Positions 25,820 to 34,186 of a stretch of DNA of 36,219 nt are shown piece after piece. The stretch is from contig JAAXKB010000008.1 of NCBI GenBank assembly GCA_012269545.1, positions 76,348-112,566 on the forward strand, in the 5' to 3' direction. The DNA is from Gammaproteobacteria bacterium. Lineage in GTDB: Bacteria > Pseudomonadota > Gammaproteobacteria > Pseudomonadales > Azotimanducaceae. The position numbers and the translations under genes are program-made. How positions within the stretch are numbered: position 1 is the stretch's first letter; the number at the start of each line of letters is the position of its first letter. Under the pieces are notes generated by a model that saw only the letters and a list, made by a program, of their open reading frames with translations, did not search any database and was not told where the DNA came from.

Positions 25820-26293
25820 CTACCGCTTAAGGCTGTTCAAGTACTTGATCAGCGTCAGCGTTTCCTCAGGATCCATACGTCCTACCGGCGCGTTGCTGTA
25901 GGCGGAAAACATGACCTTACCCTGTGCGTTCAGCACGAACTCGCTGGGTTGAATGAAATCTCGTCGCTCGTCCCACCAGGAACCAAGCGCGTTGCCAATC
26001 TCGCGGGTCACACCATAGGCAACGGGGAAGTTCAAGGGCCCAGCGACTTTTTGGGTGTCTTCTAAAGAATCCACCGTCCCGGCGATGATGCTAACCCCTT
26101 CTGCTGCGAACGCATCACGGCGCTCTTCGTAGCCGGCTAAAAGCCGCCGGCAATAGGGTCACCAATGGCCCCGGTAAAACAGCACGACGGTGTAGGGCGT
26201 CGTGAGATCCGAAGGCAACACAATCGTTGCGCCATCGGTGCTGGTTAACGTGATCTCCGGAAATGGATCTCCGGACGTAAGCATGGCGGTCAT
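25820..26293 (-). CDS. Peroxiredoxin (AhpC/TSA family) with in-frame TGA at the catalytic Cys: probable selenoprotein
   Basis: Reading TGA at 26161-26159 as selenocysteine gives one 157-residue peroxiredoxin: residues 1-44 end in VVLFYRGHW, residue 45 is the TGA, then PYCRRLLAGYEERR, continuing to NSLKR and a TAG stop. In this family the segment is FYRGHWCPYC, so TGA falls exactly on the peroxidatic Cys and leaves a Sec-x-x-Cys pair (U45, C48). Both sides are conserved and in one frame, with GGGAG six bases before the ATG. A GC-rich hairpin follows the TGA (see 26132-26151). Sec peroxiredoxins reduce peroxides, often with thioredoxin or glutathione-type donors. The gene follows the aminotransferase gene by 23 bases. 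Plain gene calling would give only fragments. Alternatives are a point-mutated pseudogene or a base error; no selA, selB, selC or selD is in the window. Confidence 0.8.
26132..26151 (-). promoter_or_regulatory. Candidate bacterial SECIS hairpin downstream of the TGA codon
   Basis: In the mRNA, 7 bases after the TGA, six G-C pairs form between GCCGGC (26151-26146) and GCCGGC (26137-26132) around an 8-base loop GGCUUUUA. A loop opening with G is typical of bacterial SECIS elements. The loop begins 13 bases after the TGA (16 if the TGA is counted), at or just below the short end of the usual range. A self-complementary GCCGGC pair can arise by chance in this GC content, so the hairpin is supporting rather than decisive. 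Confidence 0.55.
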
Positions 26294-26316
26294 AACTGTC
26301 TCCCTTCCTGTTTTGT

Positions 26317-27474
26317 TTAACTGAACAAGGTATCAAAGTTCCGCGCTTCATTGCTGCCTCTGCAGCTCTGAATACAGCGCGCTAAAATCGGTAATCCGTC
26401 ACTGATTTGCTGCAGCGTCAGGTGTCCGAAGGCCAGCCGCAGGTAAGGCACGTTATCGCGCTGATAGTGAAAGCTCTGCCCGGGCAGAAAATTTACCCCT
26501 TGCTCCAAAGCCATGGGGCGTAGGGCCTTGGTATCGACGTCGTCGGGTAAGCGTACCCAAATGAATAAACCGCCAACTGGCTCTGACCATACGCAGATGT
26601 CGCCCAGCTCCGCCTCCAACCCTTGCAGGGTAAGGTCACGCTTGGTTTTCAGTACCGGATTTGTCGCCTTGGCGTGCTTTTGAATGCCGTCCTGATAGAA
26701 CTCTGCGGCGATTGCTGCGGCGAGGTAGTTGCTGCCGGCGTCGTGCCGGCGCCCGAGAATTTTTTCCAGCATGGGCGGACGCGCGTAGATGTAGCCCAGT
26801 CTCAATCCCGGCGCTAAAATCTTGGACAGCGAACACAGATAGATTTGATTCGGGTCGTCGTCCAAGGCGTAGAACGCCGGCTCCAGCGGTCCGTCGTAGT
26901 GAACATCCGCGTAGCAATTGTCCTCCACAATGGGCACACCATAGTGCTTGGCCATCTCAATAATCTGTAGCCTGCGCTTTCTGGGCATCACAAAGCCCGT
27001 CGGATTTTGATAGGTGGAAATGGTGTAAATGAACTTGGGTAAGCGTTTTTCTTTGTTAAGACGATCCAACTCACGTTCTACGGCATCGGGGCACATGCCG
27101 CCTTCGTCCAGCGGAATACCGACCATGTCGTATTTCAGTGATCGGTAGGCACTCAATGTGCCGGGATAGCAGTACTCCTCAACCAGCACCGTATCGCCGT
27201 GATTTTCCTGCAGCGCCTCGGCAGTCAAGGTGACCCCTTGCATGGAGCCGTTGGTGAGCAGCAAGTGATTGGGGTCAATAGCCACGCCCTCGCGGTCCTC
27301 TTCACGCTGTGCCATGGCTGCGCGCATACCCGCGTGGCCCAAATCACCGGGATACTGAGTCAACGCCTCGGCCTGCTCCTCTATAACTTTACTCGCCGCT
27401 GCCTGCAGCGCCGCAACGGGGAATGTTTCCGGGTCCGATCGACCGCTGCCGAAGTCGTATTTGATTTTTGTCAT
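26317..27474 (-). CDS. PLP-dependent aminotransferase, class I/II (2-aminoadipate aminotransferase-like)
   Basis: 385 residues behind GAGAGGA. PLP-site residues are N157-P158 in YQNPTG, D185 in VEDNCYAD, Schiff-base K218 in CSLSKILAPGLRLGYI and R225. The sequence resembles the aminotransferase half of MocR regulators and LysN-type 2-aminoadipate or aromatic aminotransferases; it lacks the N-terminal winged helix, so it is an enzyme rather than a regulator. Substrate unknown. It is first of a probable two-gene unit with the selenocysteine peroxiredoxin gene (23-base gap). Confidence 0.9.
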   Translation of the reverse strand: MTKIKYDFGSGRSDPETFPVAALQAAASKVIEEQAEALTQYPGDLGHAGMRAAMAQREEDREGVAIDPNHLLLTNGSMQGVTLTAEALQENHGDTVLVEEYCYPGTLSAYRSLKYDMVGIPLDEGGMCPDAVERELDRLNKEKRLPKFIYTISTYQNPTGFVMPRKRRLQIIEMAKHYGVPIVEDNCYADVHYDGPLEPAFYALDDDPNQIYLCSLSKILAPGLRLGYIYARPPMLEKILGRRHDAGSNYLAAAIAAEFYQDGIQKHAKATNPVLKTKRDLTLQGLEAELGDICVWSEPVGGLFIWVRLPDDVDTKALRPMALEQGVNFLPGQSFHYQRDNVPYLRLAFGHLTLQQISDGLPILARCIQSCRGSNEARNFDTLFS

Positions 27475-27669
27475 GGTGTTCCTCTCCCTGATGTTCGGCC
27501 CCAGCAGTGGTAGCGGCGAACGGTTTCCACGTGATCAACCATAACGGATTCGATGGCAGGCGTAACACGTTTTGATGCAGAGAAAATACGGGTGAGCGCG
27601 CTGAGAGTGGTTTAGGTGTCTAAAAAGAGACGAGTTGATGTGCCTTCGTTGAGCCATCTTGTTGACGGC

Positions 27670-29453
27670 TTACAGCTGCTCCTCTCGCGCAAATTCCAAC
27701 GCTTCGGTCGGTTTTTGTTTCGCAGATGCTTGGGCGAAATCTTGCCCATAAAGTCTGCGAGCTACCCTGACCAGATTCCTTCCGAGCCGCTTCAGAGCAG
27801 CGCTGGAACTGATGAGGTGGGCGCCCATCTCAGGGGTGATTTTCTGGTCGCCTACGAGAATGTCGACCTCGGCAATTAGGCGGCGGTCGTTTTTTTTGAC
27901 ATCGCGAAAGAGAGCATCCAGTGCGCTGAGTCGCTGTTCGATTCCCGCCATCCTCATGATTCCCGCTAACCTGCGAATCATTTCTACCAGCAGTACGCGC
28001 AGCCGGTTGTATTCGCGCCGGATAGTCTCGTTGTTGCTGCGCAAATAACGCATCAGGTCGTGATTCAGATAACCGATATTGGTCACGATGATCAGGGTGT
28101 CGCGGTTTGCGTGTTTGAGGTCGGTGAGCATGTCCTGTTGAGCGAGCGTTAGCGTCGCTTGCTGTTGCAGTTGATTGCTGTAGTCAATGATGGCGGTATA
28201 GATGGGCTGAACTTTTTCTTCTACAAAGCCACGGAAATCCAGCTTTGTGATATCGCGAGATCTGGCGACCACCTGTTCGGCGGGTAGCTCCGACCTGATG
28301 TGATGCCGATGTAAATACGTGCCATGGGCAATGACCTCGAAAATGGCGTTGGTATAAAGGTGTTTGGATTCATTCACCAACGCGTCAATCCCGGTTTCTG
28401 GGTACTTCAAATAGTTCTTTTGTAAATAGTGCGGCTGGCTTTCTTCAGATATCGGCGCCGGTTTTTCGGGTAACAGCCTCTCAACGAATCTTGCTATTGC
28501 CCCAACAAAGCCTAGCAGCAGAAGCATGTTCGCGATGTTGAAAAAGCTGTGAAAAATTGCCAAACCGATGGGATCGCGGCCACTTCGGTAAGCGGATGGC
28601 CTCCTTGCGACGCCGCAATTTGATCGACAGCTGCGAGCACTGGATTGAACAAAACCAGTATCCAGATAACCCCGAATAGGTTGAACAGCAAATGTGCGAG
28701 GGCCGCGCGGCGGGCGTTAACGTTGGCGACTAGGGCGGCCATATTGGCTGTGATAGTGGTGCCGATGTTTTCCCCCAAGACCATGGCCGCAGCAGCGGAG
28801 AAGGGCAGCCAGCCCTGACTGGCAGCAACCAGGGTGATGGCCATGGTGGCGCTGGATGATTGCAGTATCAGCGTGAGCAGGGTGCCGATACCGATGAAAA
28901 TCAGCGTAGAGGTAAAGCCCATTCCGCTCCAGTGACGAATGATGTCATAGAGTTCTGGATTGTTTTGCAGATCGGGGACGGCATCCTTCATAAATTCCAG
29001 CCCGATAAACAGCAGCGCGAAGCCGGCAATGAATCGTCCCCAGCGGTTAAACAAAGGCCGGCTTTGCAGGTACAAAATCACGGCAAAGAGCATCAAAGGC
29101 AAAGCGATGCTGCTCATATTTACCTTGAATCCTAGGATCGTAATGAGCCAGGCGGTGAAGGTCGTGCCGATATTGGCGCCCATGATGACGCTAATGGCCT
29201 CGGTCAAGCGCAGCAAACCAGCGTTCGTGAAGGTGACCACCATTAAGGTGGTGGCTGATGAGGATTGGATCAGGCCGGTGATAACGACACCAGTGGCTAT
29301 GCCCGAGACGCGGTTGGATGTGAGCCTCGCCATAAAGCCGCGCATCTTTTGGCCCGCCAGCTCTATCAAAGCGTCACTCATGACCTTCATGCCGTAGAGG
29401 AATAACCCTAGGGCACCCAATAGGCTTAGCAGGTCAGAGAATTGGATGTTCAT
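27670..29453 (-). pseudogene. Na/Pi cotransporter family protein with PhoU-like tail, interrupted by a one-base frameshift
   Basis: Two overlapping frames together make one protein. The first (29453-28512) carries the NptA/YjbB-type repeats with both QSSSAT signatures (QSSSATT at 63-69, QSSSATM at 198-204) and GANIGTT / GENIGTT motifs. It reads ...HPLTEVAAIP then leaves the homologous frame near 28570-28572. The second frame (open from 28563 to 27670) resumes with LAIFHSFFNIANMLLLLGFV, the last membrane segments, then a helical PhoU-like domain. Adding one base in the CCC run (28570-28572, minus) restores AIPIGLAIFHS, so a one-base deletion or a read error is the simplest cause. No classical slippery heptamer is at the junction, but CCA slipping to CCC cannot be ruled out. 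An intact product would import or export phosphate with Na+. Both halves are otherwise undamaged. Confidence 0.8.
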
Positions 29454-29792
29454 TTTGCGTAGGTTTCAGGTCCTGTGGTTTTAGACCTCATGTTCTTGGA
29501 GGGTAGTATGATTTCACCGCCTCTTTCTATTTATCGGCAGGCACCTTGTTCTCAATTGAGAGCTTGTGCACAAATTTCGGGCAAATAAGTGACGCAGAGA
29601 GGTCGCAACTTTTGCGAGCGAGTTTGATTGTCGAGGTTTTCTCGATATTAGGTCGAGTCAAAAGAGCCCGAGTGGCATCGGCACTGTCGAGCCTGACGAT
29701 CTGTTTTTATTGCAGTGTTTGCGCATGTTGAGATTTCTTGATCTGTCGATGATCAAAAAATCTCATCCATCTTACGGGGCTAATAACGGCGA
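29454..29792. other. Intergenic stretch of 339 bases with no gene recognised
   Basis: The stretch lies between the Na/Pi gene start and the fbiC stop. A 61-codon frame on the plus strand (29546-29731) lacks a ribosome binding site and any recognisable similarity. The only clear structure is the inverted repeat at 29730-29764. The promoter of the Na/Pi gene must lie in the part near 29454-29530. Confidence 0.6.
29730..29764. repeat. 14-base inverted repeat downstream of fbiC
   Basis: GAGATTTCTTGATC (29730-29743), 7-base loop, GATCAAAAAATCTC (29751-29764): 13 of 14 positions pair. It begins 29 bases past the fbiC stop and may end that transcript, but neither strand has a T-run after the stem, so it is not a textbook intrinsic terminator. 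It could also be a protein-binding palindrome. Confidence 0.55.
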
Positions 29793-32288
29793 TTAGTTTG
29801 CATCGTGTTTTTTCGAGCGTTCGGCAAACACGGTCCGCGCTGGCGCCGGGTTGCGGATCAGCTGAGAGGCTGGGGTTTTGCGTTCGTATTTCTCTGCCGG
29901 CGTGTTGATGATTTCCAGCAGTTCCCCTTGAGCCTGGCCGGCCTTAATGCGTTCGTCGCTCACGGTTCCGTAGACGGTTGAGCGTTGCAGCGGATCTCGG
30001 TTCAAGCGACGCACCAAATTCGCCATTTGCCTTGGGCTGGTTTCCTGACCGTGCTGCGTACCTGCAGCGCGACTGATGGATTCGTTCATCAGCGTACCGC
30101 CCAAGTCGTTGCAGCCGGCATTCAGACAGGCTTTGACGCCTTCGTGGCCCATTTTTACCCAGCTGGTTTGGATGTTGGATATTTGACCGTGCAATGCCAG
30201 CCGTGCCACCGAGTGCATCAAAATCGCCTCCCGGAATGTGGGCCCCTTGCGGGCCTTGCCCTTGAGGTACATGGGCGCTTCCATATGCACGAAGGGCAGG
30301 GGAACAAATTCGGTGAAACCGCCGGTACGCTCCTGCAGAGCGCGCACCCGCATGATGTGTCTGGCCCAGTGCTCTAGCTTCTCGACGTGGCCATACATGA
30401 TTGTCGCCGTAGTCTTGAAACCGACCCCGTGGGCCGCTTCCATGACCTGCAGCCATTGCTCGGTATTGATCTTGTCAGCGCAGATCATGTCTCTGACATC
30501 GTCGTCCAATATTTCCGCGGCGGTACCGGGCAGAGTATTCAGGCCCACGTCCTTGAGTTGCTGCAAATAGTCGCCCACCTCAAGCCCCAAGGTGGCCGCA
30601 CCTTGCCAAACTTCCAGCGGCGAGAACGCGTGAACGTGCATGTTGGGCTCGGCGGCCTTAACGGTGCGCACGATGTTGAGGTAGGTCTCGCCGGTATACT
30701 CCGGGTGGATACCGCCTTGCATGCAGACTTCTGTGGCGCCGCGCTCCCAAGCTTCCTGAGTGCGTCGGGTGAGTTCTTCATCGGACAAATCGTAGGGTCT
30801 GCCGCGCAGGTTTTCCGACAGCTTGCCCTTGGAAAACGCGCAGAACTGGCACTTGAAGTAGCAAATGTTGGTGTAGTTTATGTTCCGGTTGACGACAAAG
30901 CTGACGCTGTTGCCGTTGGTTTGTGCCCGCAGAGCGTCTGCACATTGAACGACCGCGGTGAAGTCATCGCCCCGGCTCCGGAAGAGGCGCACTATTTCGG
31001 ATTCGGTCAGTGCATTGCCCGTCTTGGCTTTGTCTAGAATGGCCAAGATGTCATCGCTGACATGCTTGGGCGAATTCACAATGGCGTTCATGACTTCTGA
31101 TGGCGGGGCAATTTCAACATCGCCGGGGCACCAGTCATCTGTACGCGGAAACCCTTCGGCGTCGATCATCTCCAGCACGCGGACGTGTAAGTCTGGATGC
31201 GCCCATCGATCCAAGTCCGTGGCGTAGTCGGGATAAATGGTCAGGCGCTCGGTCAGGTATTTGCCCGCAGAGGCCGTCTCTCGCATCAGGTCATCCAGAT
31301 GTGGCCATGGGGCTTCGGGATTGACGAAGTCGGGTGTGACCGGTGATACGCCACCCCAATCGTTGATGCCTGCGTGCACAATTTGCGGCAGTACGCCCGG
31401 GCTCAAATTCGGTGGAGCTTGCACGCTCATAGTCGGGCCAAAAATCAGCCGAGCTATAGCGATGGTCCAGAGCAATTCGTTCAGATCCGGCTCGGGCGCG
31501 TTAACCATTTTGGTTTCAGCCTTGGCACGGAAATTTTGCACGATGATTTCCTGCACATGCCCGTATTGCTCGTGAATGTTGCGAATGGCCAGCAGGCTCT
31601 CGATACGCTCCAGCCGGGTTTCGCCGATACCGATTAAAATGCCGGTGGTAAAGGGCACGGCGGCAATGCCCGCGTTGGCTAGGGTCTGCAGTCGCACGGC
31701 TGGGATCTTGTCCGGTGAGCCATAGTGCGGCATGCCTTTCTCGCACAGACGTTCCGATGCAGACTCCAGCATGATGCCCATGGACGGCGAAACAGTCTTC
31801 AGTCTGGCCAACTCCTCTGGCTCAAGGTTGCCGGGATTCAAATGTGGGAGTAGCCCGGTTTCCTCAAACACGGCTTTTGCCGCCGCAAAGAGATAGTCGG
31901 TAGTGGTCTCATAACCCATCTCTGCCAATGCATCCCGAGCGGCCTTGTAACGCAGCTCGGGTTTTTCGCCCAAGGTAAATAGGGCTTCCTTGCAGCCCAT
32001 GGCTGCGCCGTGGCGCGCCACTTCCAGCACTTCTTCAATGCTCATGTAGGGCGCCATAACCTTGCGCGGTACCTGAGCAAACGTGCAGTAATGGCAAACA
32101 TCCCGACACAGGTGGGTCAAAGGTATAAAAACCTTGCGCGAGTAGGTCACCGTGTTGCGGAATCCTTGGTCGCGTAGCACGGAGGCCACATCAGCCAGCG
32201 CCCGGGTATTCGAGAAATCCGCTAAGGCCAAGGCTTCAGCATCAGCCAGCCGCTCGCCTCGCAGAACGTTCTGAAGAGCAGCGTTCAT
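29793..32288 (-). CDS. fbiC: FO synthase, fused CofG-CofH radical SAM protein
   Basis: 831 residues with two radical SAM domains. The N-terminal CofG-like domain has CRDVCHYC (C61, C65, C68) and the C-terminal CofH-like domain has CYFKCQFC (C476, C480, C483), each holding a 4Fe-4S cluster. Together they join tyrosine and 5-amino-6-ribitylamino-uracil to form 7,8-didemethyl-8-hydroxy-5-deazariboflavin (FO), the chromophore of F420. The fused form is typical of actinobacteria and other F420-making aerobes; archaea usually have two genes. The ATG overlaps the end of cofC by 4 bases. All other F420 genes lie just upstream, so a photolyase-only FO role is unlikely. Confidence 0.96.
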   Translation of the reverse strand: MNAALQNVLRGERLADAEALALADFSNTRALADVASVLRDQGFRNTVTYSRKVFIPLTHLCRDVCHYCTFAQVPRKVMAPYMSIEEVLEVARHGAAMGCKEALFTLGEKPELRYKAARDALAEMGYETTTDYLFAAAKAVFEETGLLPHLNPGNLEPEELARLKTVSPSMGIMLESASERLCEKGMPHYGSPDKIPAVRLQTLANAGIAAVPFTTGILIGIGETRLERIESLLAIRNIHEQYGHVQEIIVQNFRAKAETKMVNAPEPDLNELLWTIAIARLIFGPTMSVQAPPNLSPGVLPQIVHAGINDWGGVSPVTPDFVNPEAPWPHLDDLMRETASAGKYLTERLTIYPDYATDLDRWAHPDLHVRVLEMIDAEGFPRTDDWCPGDVEIAPPSEVMNAIVNSPKHVSDDILAILDKAKTGNALTESEIVRLFRSRGDDFTAVVQCADALRAQTNGNSVSFVVNRNINYTNICYFKCQFCAFSKGKLSENLRGRPYDLSDEELTRRTQEAWERGATEVCMQGGIHPEYTGETYLNIVRTVKAAEPNMHVHAFSPLEVWQGAATLGLEVGDYLQQLKDVGLNTLPGTAAEILDDDVRDMICADKINTEQWLQVMEAAHGVGFKTTATIMYGHVEKLEHWARHIMRVRALQERTGGFTEFVPLPFVHMEAPMYLKGKARKGPTFREAILMHSVARLALHGQISNIQTSWVKMGHEGVKACLNAGCNDLGGTLMNESISRAAGTQHGQETSPRQMANLVRRLNRDPLQRSTVYGTVSDERIKAGQAQGELLEIINTPAEKYERKTPASQLIRNPAPARTVFAERSKKHDAN

Positions 32289-32956
32289 GACTGATTCTCC
32301 GGTCGATTCCGTCGTGATGCCAGGCGATCCACGATGCCGGAACGATTGAGGTAGCTGGCCGTTTGGCTGCGTGGCTGTTTCGCAAGCAAGGTTTGCAAAT
32401 CGCTTGGCGTATCAATATCCAGAGCAAAACAGCTGCCAGGGATTATGCGCGGCGTTATGTCGCGGGCGAATGCCGCATCTGCATGAGGCTTAAAACTTTT
32501 GCCGTCAAAGATAAAGGGCACGGCCTTCGGTGGGCTGCAGATCATACCGTTTGTTCCAACGTGTTCTGCATCGGGAAGCAGGGTTACAGCTGTATTGGCG
32601 GTAATCAACTCGTCCACCTGTTCGGTCGTGATGCCGGGGACGTCGGCTGGCACGATAAAAACGCCCTTGGCGTCAAAGTGCTTAATCAGATAATCCGTCG
32701 CTTGAGTCAAGGCACCGGCCAGATTGGTATGCGGACTCTCGGCAAAGCGTTCGGTGGAGAATGCCGAAGCAAGCACATCGGCCTCAGCTGCGCGAGACAC
32801 AATTAAGATGCCGTCGAGATGTTTAGCTTTGGACAAACAGGTCAGCACGTCGCGCGCCATGGCCAGCATCAGCGATCGTCGTTCCTCCTCGTTTAAGACG
32901 TTAGCCAGTCGTTGCTTCGCTCGCTCGAACGTCTTGATGGGAACAATCGCCCACAT
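32285..32956 (-). CDS. cofC: 2-phospho-L-lactate (or PEP / 3-phosphoglycerate) guanylyltransferase
   Basis: 223 residues from the ATG at 32956, 6 bases after AGGAG; the ATG two codons earlier (32962) directly abuts that site. The CofC/FbiD start WAIVPIKTFERAKQRL (2-17) contains the nucleotide-binding Lys-rich loop; VPADVPGIT, SPPKAVPFIFD and CFALDIDTPSDLQ match the family. The enzyme activates a three-carbon phospho-acid with GTP to give the guanylylated donor used by CofD. Which acid is used (phospholactate, PEP or 3-phosphoglycerate) cannot be read from sequence by eye. It overlaps fbiC by 4 bases, and 282 bases without a gene separate it from the cofD stop. Confidence 0.93.
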   Translation of the reverse strand: MWAIVPIKTFERAKQRLANVLNEEERRSLMLAMARDVLTCLSKAKHLDGILIVSRAAEADVLASAFSTERFAESPHTNLAGALTQATDYLIKHFDAKGVFIVPADVPGITTEQVDELITANTAVTLLPDAEHVGTNGMICSPPKAVPFIFDGKSFKPHADAAFARDITPRIIPGSCFALDIDTPSDLQTLLAKQPRSQTASYLNRSGIVDRLASRRNRPENQS

Positions 32957-33238
32957 TGGCATCTCCTATTTGTTAATCGGACGCTAGCGACCCCTATTCG
33001 CACTCCTTTGATTTGTGCAACTGAGTTGTCGTCAACGTATATGTGTCTCAATCGTCTCGAACCAGGCCACCATTGAGCAGCCATTGGTTACCAAACGTTA
33101 CAAACCTATCATGCCAAGGACAGTGGCGATAGCGGGGATTTTAATCTGTGGTGCTCAAGCAATCTCCGAATGTGACCGTGGAGCGGGAATTTGATCGCAG
33201 GGGAGGGGACCGGCAAAAGCGTTTTTGCGGGATTATCG

Positions 33239-34186
33239 TTAGGTTGGCAGCTCGCTAAAAAATGCCAGACATCGCTCTGCCAGAGCAATTCTATCTTTCA
33301 GGCTCTTCATCACGGATTGGGTCGCTACAGTAGGCAAGGCGATGGCGTCGAGGCTCTCGCCGTCGGATTCATCAATGACAAAGCCATTGAGCAGGCCGGG
33401 ATAGTGGCGTTGATAGTGTTCTGCGACGGCAACAGCGCTAGCAGGAATGTTCAATTCTTGCATCATCTTGGCGGCCGGTCCTTTGATGGCCGTGCCCGCC
33501 ACAATGGGTGACACTGCAACGGTGGGAATGTGGGACGCAGCCTCGAGAAAACCGTGCACCTCAATCACCGGGGCGACCGAAACGAAGGGATTTGATGGAC
33601 AGATGATGATGCCGTCGCAGTCGGTCAGCCATGCGGCGATGACTGGATTTAAGGTGGCACTATGCACGCCGTCAAAACGAAAACCGCTGACTGCAGGTGC
33701 GCACTGTTCTCGAACAAAGTAATGCTGGAACGCCAACTCGCCAATGTCGCTTTGTACGACGGTACGAATAGGATCGTCGCTGACTGGCGCAACGGTGTGT
33801 TTGATACCCATGCGCTGAATAATTTCCGCGGTCGCTTCGGTCAGCGTCGCGCCTTGGCCCAGCAGCTGGCTCCGTCGGGTATGCAGGGCCATGTCTTTGT
33901 CGCCCAGTCGGAACCAGTCCTCGCCGCCCAGACTGCCCAAGGTGTCGATGAACTGCCACGTTTCACCAGCGCGTCCCCACCCCAGTTCTTGATTGTTTTC
34001 TTGTGCCAACGCGTAGGTCAGGCTGTCGATATCAGGACTGATGTGCAGCCCCAAATGGGTGAAGTCATCGGCTACGTTGACGGCAAACAGCACCTGCTCA
34101 GGGCCCAGAATTTTGGATAACCCCAAGGCCAGTTTGGCGCCGCCAACACCACCGGTAATCGCCAGTATTTTTTGCGGCCTTGGCAT
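33239..34186 (-). CDS. cofD: 2-phospho-L-lactate transferase
   Basis: 315 residues. The CofD/FbiA signature is at the N-terminus: ITGGVGGAKLALGL (10-23), with NVADDFTHLGLHISPD, WFRLGDKD and CPSNPFVSVAPVIEV further on, and SPIVAGTAIKGPA near the C-terminal third. It transfers the guanylylated three-carbon unit from the CofC product to FO, giving F420-0 or dehydro-F420-0. The ATG shares one base with the cofE stop, indicating tight coupling. Confidence 0.95.
   Translation of the reverse strand: MPRPQKILAITGGVGGAKLALGLSKILGPEQVLFAVNVADDFTHLGLHISPDIDSLTYALAQENNQELGWGRAGETWQFIDTLGSLGGEDWFRLGDKDMALHTRRSQLLGQGATLTEATAEIIQRMGIKHTVAPVSDDPIRTVVQSDIGELAFQHYFVREQCAPAVSGFRFDGVHSATLNPVIAAWLTDCDGIIICPSNPFVSVAPVIEVHGFLEAASHIPTVAVSPIVAGTAIKGPAAKMMQELNIPASAVAVAEHYQRHYPGLLNGFVIDESDGESLDAIALPTVATQSVMKSLKDRIALAERCLAFFSELPT

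Noticed and set aside
26115-26351. Minus-strand frame of 78 codons covering the peroxiredoxin 5' half
   Set aside because: It is in a different frame from the conserved peroxiredoxin sequence and has no recognisable similarity; the true frame starts at 26293 and crosses the TGA.
28512-28572. Programmed -1 frameshift in the Na/Pi cotransporter
   Set aside because: No classical slippery heptamer at the junction, and a single missing C explains the break more simply.
29546-29731. 61-codon plus-strand frame in the gap after the Na/Pi gene
   Set aside because: No ribosome binding site or recognisable sequence; not enough support for a gene.
30387-31037. 216-codon open frame on the plus strand inside fbiC
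   Set aside because: Antisense to a clear radical SAM gene, no ribosome binding site, and composition expected of a shadow frame.
33213-33228. Short hairpin (GCAAAA / TTTTGC) just past the cofD stop
   Set aside because: Only six mostly A-T pairs and no T-run on the minus strand; too weak to call a terminator.
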